Source of the DNA: JANQOH01 sp965201115
GTDB taxonomy: Bacteria > Pseudomonadota > Alphaproteobacteria > UBA7887
NCBI GenBank assembly: GCA_965201115.1
Contig: OZ241745.1
Span: 1,736,001 to 1,800,000 of the forward strand
Direction of reading: 5' to 3'
Length of the DNA stretch: 64,000 nucleotides
In this document: positions 18,261 to 26,881 of the stretch, one piece after another
How positions within the stretch are numbered: position 1 is the first letter of the stretch
How the letters are laid out: each line of letters opens with the position of its first letter
Notes under the pieces: generated by a model
The model's input: only the letters and a program-made list of their open reading frames with translations
What the model was told of the DNA's origin: nothing
Database searches by the model: none
Made by a program: the position numbers and the translations under genes

Positions 18261-18905
18261 ATGAGCAATGTCATTCCCGCCTTGTCGCCGGTAATCGAGA
18301 TTTACCGGGCAGCCGCTCTTCTCGCTCCGGGGGGCTTGATACTGCTGGTGCGATCGGTTTTCGTTATCGACATTCGCGTATCGACTTCGGCGATGTTGTG
18401 GCGTTACCTGATTGCATCCGTTATATATTATGCTGTTGTATCCCCGTTCATACCTTTTATTCCCGTCGCCGGGCATTCCGAATGGGGGCCGGCCGTGGTG
18501 GGGTTCGTTTTGATCGTAGCGCTACCGGCCGCGCTTGGGCTTCTGCTCGGCGTGGTCAGCCAGAAGGAATTGATATACAAGGCTCTTCGATGGATGGTGC
18601 TCAATCCCGTCCACAACATATTCACTGCGTGGGATTGGAAATTCAGCAATATGGGCGACGAGTGGGTGCTCGTCACGCTCAAGGACGGTACGCGTATCGG
18701 CGGGCGGTGCGGGCGCGATTCCTTCATTTCGTCCAATCCCGATGAACGCGACCTGTATATCGAATCGACCGACCCTGTCGATGGCGGCGGCGACCGACAC
18801 TCTACGAGCGACGAGAGGCGCGGCGTCTGGATTGCGGGCGGGGAAATCAGTACAATAGAATTCTTGCCTGACGACACCGAGGGAGTAACCGACCATGCCG
18901 AATGA
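18261..18905 (+). CDS. DUF6338-like membrane protein
   Basis: This 214-residue protein has three hydrophobic segments in the first half (LAPGGLILLVRSVFVI, LIASVIYYAVVSPFIPFI, VGFVLIVALPAALGLLLGVV). A cytoplasmic domain follows, with VLVTLKDGTRIGGRCGRDSF and ERDLYIESTDP. This layout fits DUF6338-type proteins of unknown function. Codon use is visibly less G+C-biased than the cobalamin genes on both sides, suggesting acquisition. The next small gene starts inside its 3' end. Confidence 0.7.
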   Translation: MSNVIPALSPVIEIYRAAALLAPGGLILLVRSVFVIDIRVSTSAMLWRYLIASVIYYAVVSPFIPFIPVAGHSEWGPAVVGFVLIVALPAALGLLLGVVSQKELIYKALRWMVLNPVHNIFTAWDWKFSNMGDEWVLVTLKDGTRIGGRCGRDSFISSNPDERDLYIESTDPVDGGGDRHSTSDERRGVWIAGGEISTIEFLPDDTEGVTDHAE

Positions 18906-19101
18906 CAAATACGAACGAACGGCGAGGCCCGACCGTGAAGAACGCGGCTATTGGCCGTGGTCGGTAATCGAAAGAGGGTACAGGCCCCGGCCGCGCAAAC
19001 CGGGGGAGCCGCCCCGCCCTTCGACCCCGAAGAAATTGCCCCCTAACCCGCCGAAGTGGGTAAGCGCGCGGCGCCCGCCGGTCCGCGCCCCGCACGAGTG
19101 A
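18895..19101 (+). CDS. Small Pro/Arg-rich protein paired with the DUF6338-like gene
   Basis: This 68-residue protein (MPNDKYERTARPDREERGYW ...) is very rich in Pro and Arg, with no membrane segment or known motif. It overlaps the upstream gene by 11 bases, implying coupled translation and a shared role. It may be a small partner of the membrane protein; function is unknown. Confidence 0.6.
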   Translation: MPNDKYERTARPDREERGYWPWSVIERGYRPRPRKPGEPPRPSTPKKLPPNPPKWVSARRPPVRAPHE

Positions 19102-19132
19102 CGCGGACGTCCCCGGCCCTCCGCGGCGGGCG

Positions 19133-20158
19133 ATGACGCGCCCGCGGATCGGGGATTTTCGCGCGGTCCGGCGCCTTTTGGCGGATCTGCCGGGGCCGGA
19201 CGCGGGGGCGGAAGCGGCGGCGCGGGCGCGGGAGGCGCGGCTGACCAAGCCGCCGGGCGCGCTCGGTCGGCTCGAGGAGATCGCCGCTTGGGGCGCCGCG
19301 TGGCAGGGGCGCCATCCGGCGCGCGCGGAGCGCATCCAGACACTCGTCTTCGCGGGCAACCACGGCGTCGCAAAGCGCGGCGTCTCCGCATGGCCGCCGG
19401 AAGTCACCGCGCAGATGGTTGCGAATTTCGAGGCCGGCGGCGCGGCCATCGCCCAATTATGCGCGGTTTCCGGCGCGGCGCTCCGGGCGGTTCCGCTCGC
19501 GCTCGATTCGCCGACGGCGGATCTCGCCGAGGCGCCGGCGATGAGCGAGGCCGAATGCGCCGCCGCCTTCGCTGCGGGCTTCGACAGCGTGGATACAGGC
19601 GCCGATCTGCTCTGTCTCGGCGAAATGGGCATCGGCAACTCGACCGCGGCCGCCGCGCTGTGCCTCGCGCTGTTCGGCGGGGCGGAGGAGGACTGGACCG
19701 GGCGCGGCGCCGGAATCGACGACGCGGGGCTCGCGCGCAAGCGGGCGGCGGCGGCGGCGGGCGCGGCGCGCCACGGCGCGCATGCCGGCGACGCGCTGGA
19801 GGCCCTGCGCCGCCTCGGCGGGCGCGAACTGGCCGCCATCGCCGGCGCCATCGCCGCGGCGCGGCGCGCGCGCGTTCCGGTCGTTCTCGACGGCTTCATC
19901 TGTTGCGCCGCCGCCGCCGCGCTGCGGGGCGCGGCCCCCGGCGCGCTCGACCACTGCCTGGCGGGGCATCGCTCGACCGAAACCGGCCATGCGCGCCTGC
20001 TGGCGCGGCTCGGGCTCGAGCCGCTGCTGGATCTCGGCATGAGGCTCGGCGAGGGATCCGGCGCCGCGCTCGCCGCGCTCGTCGTCAAGGCGGCGTTCGC
20101 GACCCATGCGGGCATGGCGACCTTCGCCGAGGTCGGCGTGAGCGGGCGCGCCGATTGA
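19133..20158 (+). CDS. cobT: Nicotinate-nucleotide--dimethylbenzimidazole phosphoribosyltransferase
   Basis: This 341-residue CobT activates dimethylbenzimidazole to alpha-ribazole phosphate. It has LTKPPGALGRLEEIAAW, FAGNHGVAKRGVSAWPPEVT, LCLGEMGIGNSTAAAAL and a C-terminal segment (ATHAGMATFAEVGVSG) carrying the catalytic glutamate. Length matches the family. It ends immediately before the convergent cobU gene with no gap (20158/20159). Confidence 0.96.
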   Translation: MTRPRIGDFRAVRRLLADLPGPDAGAEAAARAREARLTKPPGALGRLEEIAAWGAAWQGRHPARAERIQTLVFAGNHGVAKRGVSAWPPEVTAQMVANFEAGGAAIAQLCAVSGAALRAVPLALDSPTADLAEAPAMSEAECAAAFAAGFDSVDTGADLLCLGEMGIGNSTAAAALCLALFGGAEEDWTGRGAGIDDAGLARKRAAAAAGAARHGAHAGDALEALRRLGGRELAAIAGAIAAARRARVPVVLDGFICCAAAAALRGAAPGALDHCLAGHRSTETGHARLLARLGLEPLLDLGMRLGEGSGAALAALVVKAAFATHAGMATFAEVGVSGRAD

Positions 20159-20719
20159 TTACTTGAGCCTTTGCGGCAGGCCGGCAACGACGAACCAGAC
20201 CCGATCCGCCGCCGCCGCGATCCGTCGGTTCGCCGCGCCGGCGGCGTCGCGAAAACGGCGCGCCAACGGGTTGTCGGGAACGATGCCGAGGCCGACTTCG
20301 TTGGCCACGCATACGACGGGCGCGCGCGCCGCGCCGAGCGCCGCGAGAAGCGCCGCGCATTCGGCGTCCGGATCCCTGCCCGCAGCCATCAGGTTCGCAA
20401 GCCACAGGGTCAGGCAATCGACCAGCACGGCGGAGCCTTCCGCTGCGCCTGCCGCGGCGCCGGCGATGTCGAGCGGCTCTTCCACCGTCGTCCATTCGCT
20501 TCCGCGCCGCGCGCGGTGGGCGGCGATGCGCGCCGCCATCTCGGCGTCGCCGGCCTCGGCGGTCGCCACATAGACGGGCCGCAGGCCGCTCGCGAGGACG
20601 AGGCTTTCGGCGAAGCGGCTCTTGCCCGACCGCGCGCCGCCGAGCGCCAGCGTAAGCGCGGGGAGCGCCGCATCGCGCGCAAGCGCGGGATATGCCGCAT
20701 CGCGCGGGTTGCCGTGCAT
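20159..20719 (-). CDS. cobU: Adenosylcobinamide kinase/guanylyltransferase
   Basis: This 186-residue CobU/CobP enzyme phosphorylates adenosylcobinamide and transfers GMP to it. It has a P-loop LGGARSGKSRFAE near the N-terminus, YVATAEAGDAEMAARIAAHR, LVDCLTLWLANLM and the conserved CVANEVGLGIVP. The start at 20719 is preferred because GGAG stands eight bases upstream; an ATG at 20734 lacks one. It is divergent from cbtB across about 50 bases. Confidence 0.95.
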   Translation of the reverse strand: MHGNPRDAAYPALARDAALPALTLALGGARSGKSRFAESLVLASGLRPVYVATAEAGDAEMAARIAAHRARRGSEWTTVEEPLDIAGAAAGAAEGSAVLVDCLTLWLANLMAAGRDPDAECAALLAALGAARAPVVCVANEVGLGIVPDNPLARRFRDAAGAANRRIAAAADRVWFVVAGLPQRLK

Positions 20720-20770
20720 GGCCCGACGCTCCATAGTGGCGGAAACCGCTTCGCGAACGGAGGAGCCTAC

Positions 20771-20947
20771 ATGAATACGACGGTCGCCGCGCAAGCTGGC
20801 GCCGGCGCCGCCACGGGGCGCGCGGGCGCGATTTTCGCGTTTATCCTGGGGTTGGCGTTGCTGTACGGCGTGGGTTTCGCGGGGCCCGCGGCGCTGCACG
20901 AAGCGGCGCACGACACCCGCCACGGCCTCGCCTTTCCGTGTCACTGA
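20771..20947 (+). CDS. cbtB: Cobalt transporter subunit CbtB
   Basis: This 58-residue protein has one transmembrane helix (IFAFILGLALLYGVGFAGPA) and the His-rich tail HEAAHDTRHGLAFPCH, diagnostic for CbtB. The strong ribosome site GGAGGAG precedes the ATG. It overlaps cbtA by ten bases. It lies among cobalamin genes, consistent with cobalt supply. Confidence 0.93.
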   Translation: MNTTVAAQAGAGAATGRAGAIFAFILGLALLYGVGFAGPAALHEAAHDTRHGLAFPCH

Positions 20948-21654
20948 GCCTGTTCCGGCGAATCGTCCTGGCCGCGGCGTGCGCGGGCCTTGCCGCCGGC
21001 GCCGCGCTCACCGCCATCCAGACGCTCAAGGTGCTGCCGCTGATCGCGGCGGCGGAGCGCTACGAAACCGGCGCGCCCGCCGCCCCCGCCCATGTTCATG
21101 GCGCGGAGGAGGACGCGGCGGGCGGGAGCGCGCATGCGCATGGCGGCCGCGCGCAGCGCCTGGCGCTTGCGTTCGGCGCCAATATCGTCGCCGGGGTTGC
21201 GTTCGCGCTGCTGCTGGTGGCGGCGTTGTCGTTCGCGGCGCCGGCGGACTGGCGCAAGGGCCTCGCCTGGGGCGCCGCGGGGTTCGTTGCGTTCTCGCTC
21301 GCGCCCGCCGCGGGCCTGCCGCCGAAACTGCCGGGCATGACCGCGGCGGAACTGGGCGACCGGCAATTGTGGTGGGCGGCGACCGCGGCGGCGACCGCGG
21401 GCGGCCTTGCGTTGCTCGCGTTCGCTTCGGCGGCGTGGGCGCGCGCGGGCGGCGTCGCGCTCGCGGCGCTGCCGCACCTGCTCGGCGCGCCGCGCGCGGG
21501 GCGCGACGCCGGCGGCGCCGTTCCCGCCGACCTGGCCGCGTCTTTCGTGGGCGCGACCCTGGCGGCGAATCTCGTGTTCTGGCTGATCGTCGGCGGCCTC
21601 GGCGCCTGGGCGTTCAGCCGGCTGGAGCCGGGTCCGGCGGCGCCCGGTCGATGA
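20938..21654 (+). CDS. cbtA: Cobalt transporter subunit CbtA
   Basis: This 238-residue membrane protein of the CbtA family starts at GTG inside the cbtB 3' end. Five hydrophobic helices are visible. The His-rich loop (AHVHGAEEDAAGGSAHAHGG) after helix 1 probably handles cobalt. GLPPKLPGMTAAELGDRQLWW is a family-specific loop. Its last 41 bases overlap the convergent cobB gene. Confidence 0.93.
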   Translation: MSLSLFRRIVLAAACAGLAAGAALTAIQTLKVLPLIAAAERYETGAPAAPAHVHGAEEDAAGGSAHAHGGRAQRLALAFGANIVAGVAFALLLVAALSFAAPADWRKGLAWGAAGFVAFSLAPAAGLPPKLPGMTAAELGDRQLWWAATAAATAGGLALLAFASAAWARAGGVALAALPHLLGAPRAGRDAGGAVPADLAASFVGATLAANLVFWLIVGGLGAWAFSRLEPGPAAPGR

Positions 21655-22936
21655 GATGGCAGAAGGCGCCGCAGACCCGCCCCCGCCGCAAGCCTTCGGA
21701 ACCCGCCGCCGCGCCGTCCGGCGCGTGCGATTCGAACAGCGCCTCGGCGCGCGTCCTGTCTTCCCGGAGCGCGGCGGCGTAGTGGAACTCATGCCCGCGC
21801 CACGCCGCGCCGGCGGCGCCGAGCGGCCCGTCGGCGCGTAGTCGCAGAACGCGGTAGCCGAGGCGCAGCCGCGGCGCCGCGAAGCTCGTTTCCAGCGGCA
21901 GCAGCCCGGCCATCTCGTGGCGCCGCCCGCCGCGATCGACCAGGCCCTCGCCGAGCGCCATGTAGCCGCCGCATTCGCCGTAAACCGCCGCGCCGCGCGC
22001 GGCCGCCGCGCGCAGGCCGGCCCGCCAGCGCGCATTGGCGGCCAGCCGGCCCGCGTGGAGTTCGGGGTACCCGCCCGGCAGATACACGGCGCCGGCGCCG
22101 GCGGGCGGCGGCTCGTCGGCGAGCGGCGAGAAAAACGACAACCGCGCCCCCGCCGCCGCCCAGCCCGCCAGCCAGTGCTCGTACACGAACCGGAACGCAT
22201 CGTCGCGCGCGATGGCGACATGGCCGCCGAGCGGCGGCGCGGCGGGCGATTCGGCGCCAAGCCGCGGCGGCCGGGCGAGAGAAACCAGGCGGTCGATATC
22301 CACCGCGCCGCCGACGATGTCCGCCGCGCGATCGAGAAACGCCTCCAGGCGCCCGTGCTCCGACGCCTGGACGAGGCCGAGATGGCGCCGGGGAAGCGCC
22401 AGTTCGGCGGCGCGGGGAACATAGCCCAGCGCGGGCGTGGCCAGCGCCTCGCGAATCGCGCGCGCATGGCGCGCGCTCGCGATGCGGTTGAGGATGACTC
22501 CGGCCACGGCGACATCGGGCCGGTGGCGCGCAAACCCTTCCGCCACCGCCGCCGCGCTCGCGCCTTGGCCGCGCGCATCGATGACCAGCACGACCGGCAG
22601 GCCGAGCATGGCCGCGAGGTCCGCGGTGGAGCCCGCCCCGCCCGCGCCGCCGTCGAACAGGCCCATGACGCCCTCGACAATGGCGATGCCGGCGGTTTCC
22701 GACGCGCGGCGCCAGGCGGCGGCCAGCGTTTCCGGGCGCATCGCCCACGGGTCGAGATTGCCGCAGGGGCGCCCCGCCGCCGCCGCGTGGAAGGCGGGGT
22801 CGATATAGTCGGGCCCGGCCTTGAAGCCCGCCGCCCGCGCGCCGCGCGCGCGCAGGGCGCGCAACAGGCCCAGCGTAACCGTCGTCTTGCCGCTGCCGGA
22901 AGCGGGCGCGGCGACGACAAGCCCCGGCGCGGGCAT
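21614..22936 (-). CDS. cobB: Cobyrinate/hydrogenobyrinate a,c-diamide synthase
   Basis: This 440-residue CobB amidates the a and c carboxylates of the corrin ring using glutamine and ATP. The N-terminal domain has the P-loop APASGSGKTTV, FKAGPDYIDPAFH and VEGVMGLFDG. The C-terminal class-I glutamine amidotransferase domain has YLPGGYPELHAG, the nucleophile Cys in YGECGGYMAL, and GHEFHY. The gene abuts cobA with no spacer and converges with cbtA with a 41-base overlap. Confidence 0.96.
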   Translation of the reverse strand: MPAPGLVVAAPASGSGKTTVTLGLLRALRARGARAAGFKAGPDYIDPAFHAAAAGRPCGNLDPWAMRPETLAAAWRRASETAGIAIVEGVMGLFDGGAGGAGSTADLAAMLGLPVVLVIDARGQGASAAAVAEGFARHRPDVAVAGVILNRIASARHARAIREALATPALGYVPRAAELALPRRHLGLVQASEHGRLEAFLDRAADIVGGAVDIDRLVSLARPPRLGAESPAAPPLGGHVAIARDDAFRFVYEHWLAGWAAAGARLSFFSPLADEPPPAGAGAVYLPGGYPELHAGRLAANARWRAGLRAAAARGAAVYGECGGYMALGEGLVDRGGRRHEMAGLLPLETSFAAPRLRLGYRVLRLRADGPLGAAGAAWRGHEFHYAAALREDRTRAEALFESHAPDGAAAGSEGLRRGRVCGAFCHLIDRAPPDPAPAG

Positions 22937-23755
22937 TCAGCCGAGCGGGTCGGGGTCGAGCGCGCGGCCCCCGCGCGCGCCGAGCCAATCCAGCCCGGCG
23001 CGCAGGCGCACGATCTCGCCCACGACGAAGAGCGCCGGCGGCGCGATGTCCGCCGCCGCGGCGTCGGCGGCGCACGCGCCGAGGGTGGTTTCGAGAACCG
23101 TCTGTTCGGGGGTCGTGGCGCGCGAGACGAGAGCGGCGGGTTCGTCCGCGCGCCGCCCGCCGGCGCGCAGGCGTTCGGCGATTCGGCCGAGATGGCGCAA
23201 CCCCATATAGACCACGATGGCCTGCGAACCGCGCGCCAGCGCCGGCCAATCGACGGTTTCCGGCGTTGCGCCGCTTGCGTCGTGCCCGGTGACGAAACTC
23301 ACCGAGGCGTTGGCGGCGCGGTGCGTCAGCGGGATGCCGGCATGGGCGAGGCCGCCGAGCGCGGCGGTAATGCCCGGCACGACGCGGAACGCGACGCCGG
23401 CGCGCACCAGCGCCAGCGCCTCCTCGCCGCCGCGCCCGAAGACGTAAGGGTCGCCGCCCTTGAGCCGCACCACGCGGTTGCCGGCGCGCGCCAGCGCGAC
23501 CAGCCGCCGCGATATGTCGGGCTGCCGCGCCGACGGCCGCCCGCCGCGCTTGCCCGCGAAATGGCGCGCCGCCCGCGCCGGAACCAGCGCGAGAACCGCC
23601 GGCCCCACAAGCGCGTCGTACACCACCGCGTCGGCCCGCTCGAGCGCGCTCAGCGCGTGCAGCGTCAACAGGCCGGGGTCCCCCGGCCCGGCGCCCACCA
23701 GCCACACCTCGCCGCGCGGGAACCCGGCGGGCCGGAAAGCGGCGGGGAGTTTCAT
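22937..23755 (-). CDS. cobA: Uroporphyrinogen-III C-methyltransferase
   Basis: This 272-residue SAM-dependent enzyme methylates uroporphyrinogen III at C2 and C7, the entry to the corrinoid branch. It has VGAGPGDPGLLTLHALSAL, the RLKGGDPYVFGRGGEEAL signature, VPGITAALG and LTHRAANASVSFVTGH. Start at 23755 (MKLPAAFRPAG); upstream in-frame sequence is repeat DNA and not part of the gene. No siroheme dehydrogenase domain is fused. Confidence 0.95.
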   Translation of the reverse strand: MKLPAAFRPAGFPRGEVWLVGAGPGDPGLLTLHALSALERADAVVYDALVGPAVLALVPARAARHFAGKRGGRPSARQPDISRRLVALARAGNRVVRLKGGDPYVFGRGGEEALALVRAGVAFRVVPGITAALGGLAHAGIPLTHRAANASVSFVTGHDASGATPETVDWPALARGSQAIVVYMGLRHLGRIAERLRAGGRRADEPAALVSRATTPEQTVLETTLGACAADAAAADIAPPALFVVGEIVRLRAGLDWLGARGGRALDPDPLG

Positions 23756-24118
23756 GGCGCGCTTTATACCGAATCCGGGCGCCGCGGGCGGGAGGGATGC
23801 CCGCGCGCCGGAAGGTTCGCGTTCGGCTGTTCCAGGGCATTGCGGGGATCCGCGGGGCCCGGCGGGGCGCGGTCGGGATGCGCGGGCGAGACGCCAACCC
23901 CGCCGAAGGCGGGGCCTGGGTGCGCGGGCGTCCCCGCCCGCACGTTTCCGCAGGGCGCGTTGTTGCCGTGGAAGCAAGGCCTTTCGCGCCCCCTCTCCGG
24001 CGTCCGCGGCGTCGAAACGCGGGCAAGACGCCGGCGTGCTCAAGAAGCGCGTCGCGCCCGGCTCGCCGGCGTGCGGGCAGGGATGCCCGCGGTCCCGGGC
24101 CCCGCCTGCGGGGGGGGG
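23756..24118. repeat. Dispersed hairpin repeat region, copy 2
   Basis: Between cobA and cobK there is no gene. From about 23892 the CCCCGCC-GAA-GGCGGGG palindrome begins a repeat unit that continues with a GCGGGCG-type hairpin, a spacer of about 130 bases, and an inverted closing unit at about 24070-24118 which has decayed to a long G run. The layout is like copy 1 but longer. Confidence 0.8.
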
Positions 24119-24871
24119 CTATGCGGCGGCGCGCCAGGCTTCGAGGCTGGCGATGGCTTCGGCGACGCTGGCGACGCGCGGGGCGGGGGGCGCGGGCGGG
24201 CGCTCGATCATCGCGATCGGCAGGCCCAGGGCGCGGGCGGCGGCTATCTTGCCGTAGCCCGCCGCGCCGCCGGAATTGCGCGCGACCGCCGCGTCGATGC
24301 GCCGCCGGCGCAGAAACGCGGTTTCATCCGCCTCGCCGAAGGGGCCGCGCGCAACGACGATCTCCACGCCCGGCGGCGGCGCGGCGGCGGGCGGCTCGAA
24401 CACGCGCGCCACGAACGCGCGCCCCGCCGGGAGCCGGAGCGCCGCCAGCTCCTGCCGCCCGATGGCGAGGAAAATGCGCTTTCCCAACGCGGCCGCCCGC
24501 GCAACCGCCGCGTCCGGGTCGCGCGCCGGGAACCAGCGGTCGCCCGCGGCCGGCGTCCACGGCGGGCGCGACAGCGCCGCGCGCGGCGCGCCCGCCCGCG
24601 CGCATGCGGCGGCGGCGTTGGCCGAGATGCGCGCCGCAAACGGATGCGTCGCGTCGATGACGCCGTCGATGGCCTCTTCCGCGAGATAGCGCGCAAGGCC
24701 GCGCGGTCCGCCGAAGCCGCCGATGCGCACATCTCCCGCGGGGCGCGCCGGGCGGCGCGTGCGCCCGGCAAGCGACGTGACGACCGACAGACCGGGGCGG
24801 CCGGCGAGCGCGCCGGCGAGTTCGCGCGCCTCAGCCGTCCCGCCGAGTATCAGCAGCCTGAAATCCCGCAT
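24119..24871 (-). CDS. cobK: Precorrin-6A / cobalt-precorrin-6A reductase
   Basis: This 250-residue NADPH-dependent CobK/CbiJ reduces the precorrin-6A macrocycle. It has LILGGTAEARELAGAL (nucleotide-binding start), GVIDATHPFAARISANAA, LAIGRQELAAL and VARNSGGAAGYGKIAAARAL. The start at 24871 (MRDFRLLIL) is chosen so the first strand follows directly. It overlaps the upstream cbiD gene by 41 bases, in another frame. Confidence 0.93.
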   Translation of the reverse strand: MRDFRLLILGGTAEARELAGALAGRPGLSVVTSLAGRTRRPARPAGDVRIGGFGGPRGLARYLAEEAIDGVIDATHPFAARISANAAAACARAGAPRAALSRPPWTPAAGDRWFPARDPDAAVARAAALGKRIFLAIGRQELAALRLPAGRAFVARVFEPPAAAPPPGVEIVVARGPFGEADETAFLRRRRIDAAVARNSGGAAGYGKIAAARALGLPIAMIERPPAPPAPRVASVAEAIASLEAWRAAA

Positions 24872-25928
24872 GGCCGAGAAGCCGCCCCGCACGGTCGTAG
24901 ATCAGCACTTCGATCGCCACGCGCGGCCCGGCCGTTTCGCACGCGGCGCGGCGCGCGAGAGCGGCGATGCGGTCCGCCAGGCCCGGTCCGGCGGCGGCGA
25001 GGACGGCGGCGGCGGAACGCGCCTCGCGCGCCGCCTCCGCGGCCCCCGGCGGGGCGCCGGCCTCGGCCGCGCGGTCCGCCAGCCAGTGGAAATTCACCCC
25101 GCCGCGCGCCGAGTGCAGGTCCAACCGGCCCTGCGCCAGTTTGCACAATTTGCCGAAACCCCCGGCGAGGCTCAGCCGCGCCACGGGGCGGCGGCGGAGG
25201 TATTTGAGCACGCCCCCGGCGAAGTCGCCCATGTCGATGAGGGCGGTTTCGGGCAGCTTGCAGCGCGCGCGTACCGCCGCCTCGCTCGTTCGCCCCGTGG
25301 CGGCGGCGATATGCCCGTGGCCCGCGGCGCGCGCCACGTCGATGCCGCGATGGATGGCGGCGATCCACGCGGCGCAGGAATACGGAACGACAACGCCGGT
25401 CGTGCCGAGTACGGAAAGCCCGCCCGCAATGCCGAGGCGCGCGTTCATGGTTTTTTTCGCCAGCGCCTCGCCGCCGGCGATGCCGATTTCGACCTCGGCG
25501 TCGGCCGCCGCGCCGCGCGCGCGCGCCACGCCCGCGATGCCATCGCGTATCATCGCCCGCGGCGCGGGGTTGATCGCGGGCTCGCCGACCGCGAGCGCGA
25601 GGCCGGGGCGCGTGACGGTACCCACGCCCGGTCCGGCGCGGAAGCGCACGCCGCTCGCCGGCGGGCCGGCGCGCACTTTCGCCGTCACCAGCGCACCGTG
25701 CGTGACGTCGGGGTCGTCGCCCGCGTCCTTGACGACCCCCGCCGCGGCCCAGCCGCGCCCGCGCTCCGCCCGCGCCAGCGCGAACGCCGGCCGCCGCCCC
25801 CCCGGCAGCGCGACCGATACCGGGTCGGGGAAGCGCCCGGTGAGCAGCGCCTCGTAAGCGGCGGCGGCCGCCGCGGCAGCGCACGCGCCTGTCGTCCACC
25901 CCCGCCGCAGGGGCCGTTCGGCGTTCAT
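24831..25928 (-). CDS. cbiD: Cobalt-precorrin-5B (C1)-methyltransferase
   Basis: This 365-residue CbiD opens with RRGWTTGACAAAAAAAAYEA (family motif GWTTGACA), then PAINPAPRAMI, GLSVLGTTGVVVPYSCAAWI and LIDMGDFAGGVLKYL. CbiD is the anaerobic-route enzyme, also found in mixed pathways. Its company here with CobT/CobU/CobB does not decide the route. The ATG at 25928 lies right after repeat DNA. It overlaps cobK by 41 bases. Confidence 0.94.
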   Translation of the reverse strand: MNAERPLRRGWTTGACAAAAAAAAYEALLTGRFPDPVSVALPGGRRPAFALARAERGRGWAAAGVVKDAGDDPDVTHGALVTAKVRAGPPASGVRFRAGPGVGTVTRPGLALAVGEPAINPAPRAMIRDGIAGVARARGAAADAEVEIGIAGGEALAKKTMNARLGIAGGLSVLGTTGVVVPYSCAAWIAAIHRGIDVARAAGHGHIAAATGRTSEAAVRARCKLPETALIDMGDFAGGVLKYLRRRPVARLSLAGGFGKLCKLAQGRLDLHSARGGVNFHWLADRAAEAGAPPGAAEAAREARSAAAVLAAAGPGLADRIAALARRAACETAGPRVAIEVLIYDRAGRLLGHAGFQAADTRRDG

Positions 25929-25940
25929 GCCCGGAGTATA

Positions 25941-26620
25941 TGTGTCTGTACCGAAATGCTTACCCCGCCGAAGGCGGGGCCCGGGCGCCCGCCCGTCTCC
26001 GCCCGCGCGTTTGCGGCAGGCGCGGCGCCGGCGGGAAAGCGCGTCCGCCCGCCCCGGGCCCGGCGGAGCCCCGCAATGCCCCGCAACCGCCCCCCGGAAC
26101 CGCCGGGTGCGAACGCCCCGCGACCGCCGCCGACCCGAACGGGCGAAACGGCAGCAATGCCGAGCGCCTGTACCGAAATGCTTGCCCCGCCGAAGGCGGG
26201 GCCCGGGACCGCGGACGTCCCCGCCCGCACGTTTGCGGCAGGCGCGGCGCCGGCGGGGAAGCGCGGCCGCGGCGCCCCGGGCCCGGCGGATCCCCGCAAT
26301 GCCCCGCAACCGCCGGGCGCGACCGCCCCGCGACCGCCGCCGCCCCGCCCGCTCCGAACGGGCGAAACGGCAGCAATGCCGAGTGTCTGTACCGAAATAC
26401 TTGCCCCGCCGAAGGCGGGGCCCGGGATCGCGGGCATCCTGCCCGCACGTTTGCAGCAGGCGCGGCGCCGGCGGGGAAGCGCGGCCGCCGCCCCCCGCTC
26501 CCCGGCTCCCGCAGCGTTGAGACGCGCGCGCGAGACGCACACGCCAACCCCGCCGAAGGCGGGGCCCGGGACCGCGGGCATCCTGCCCGCACGTTTCCAC
26601 AAGGCGCGATGTCGGTAAGG
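25941..26620. repeat. Tandem array of hairpin repeats, period about 220 bases
   Basis: Three copies begin TACCGAAAT(G/A)CTT at about 25949, 26171 and 26390 (spacings near 222 and 219). Each contains CCCCGCC-GAA-GGCGGGG, a second hairpin with GCCCGC arms, and a GC-rich body ending GGGCGAAACGGCAGCAATGCC. Within the third copy another hairpin unit starts near 26547. No credible gene is present, although long frames exist by base composition. Confidence 0.85.
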
Positions 26621-26749
26621 AAGCGCGAGCGGACAAGACGCCCACCGGTCCCTACCGAACCGATAGCTGCCGAATTCCGGCACGGACTCCAAGGGTTACC
26701 GGCGCCGATCGTTCGGGGGGCGCCGGGCGTTCCTTCATGCCGACATTAC

Positions 26750-26881
26750 GCCGCGTGGAAACGTGCGGGCAGGATGCCCGCGGTCCCGGGCCCCGCCTTC
26801 GGCGGGGTTGCGCCTCTTCCGGCGGCGTTCGTGTGGGTTGCGATGTGCGGGCGGGACGCCCGCGCACCCAAGAAGTGCGTG
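26750..26881. repeat. Inverted hairpin repeat unit facing the array
   Basis: The same elements appear in reverse order: GTGCGGGCAGGATGCCCGC, CCCGGGCCCCGCC-TTC-GGCGGGG, then a second GCGGGCGGGACGCCCGC hairpin that reaches the end of the DsbA-like gene. It closes the array in opposite orientation. Confidence 0.8.

Noticed and set aside
20720..20770. Cobalamin riboswitch upstream of cbtB
   Set aside because: The gap to divergent cobU is only about 50 bases, too short for the aptamer.
25941..26700. Long open frames across the repeat array as genes
   Set aside because: Their translations are just the repeat DNA in several frames, with no start signals or domain content; the length arises from G+C bias.
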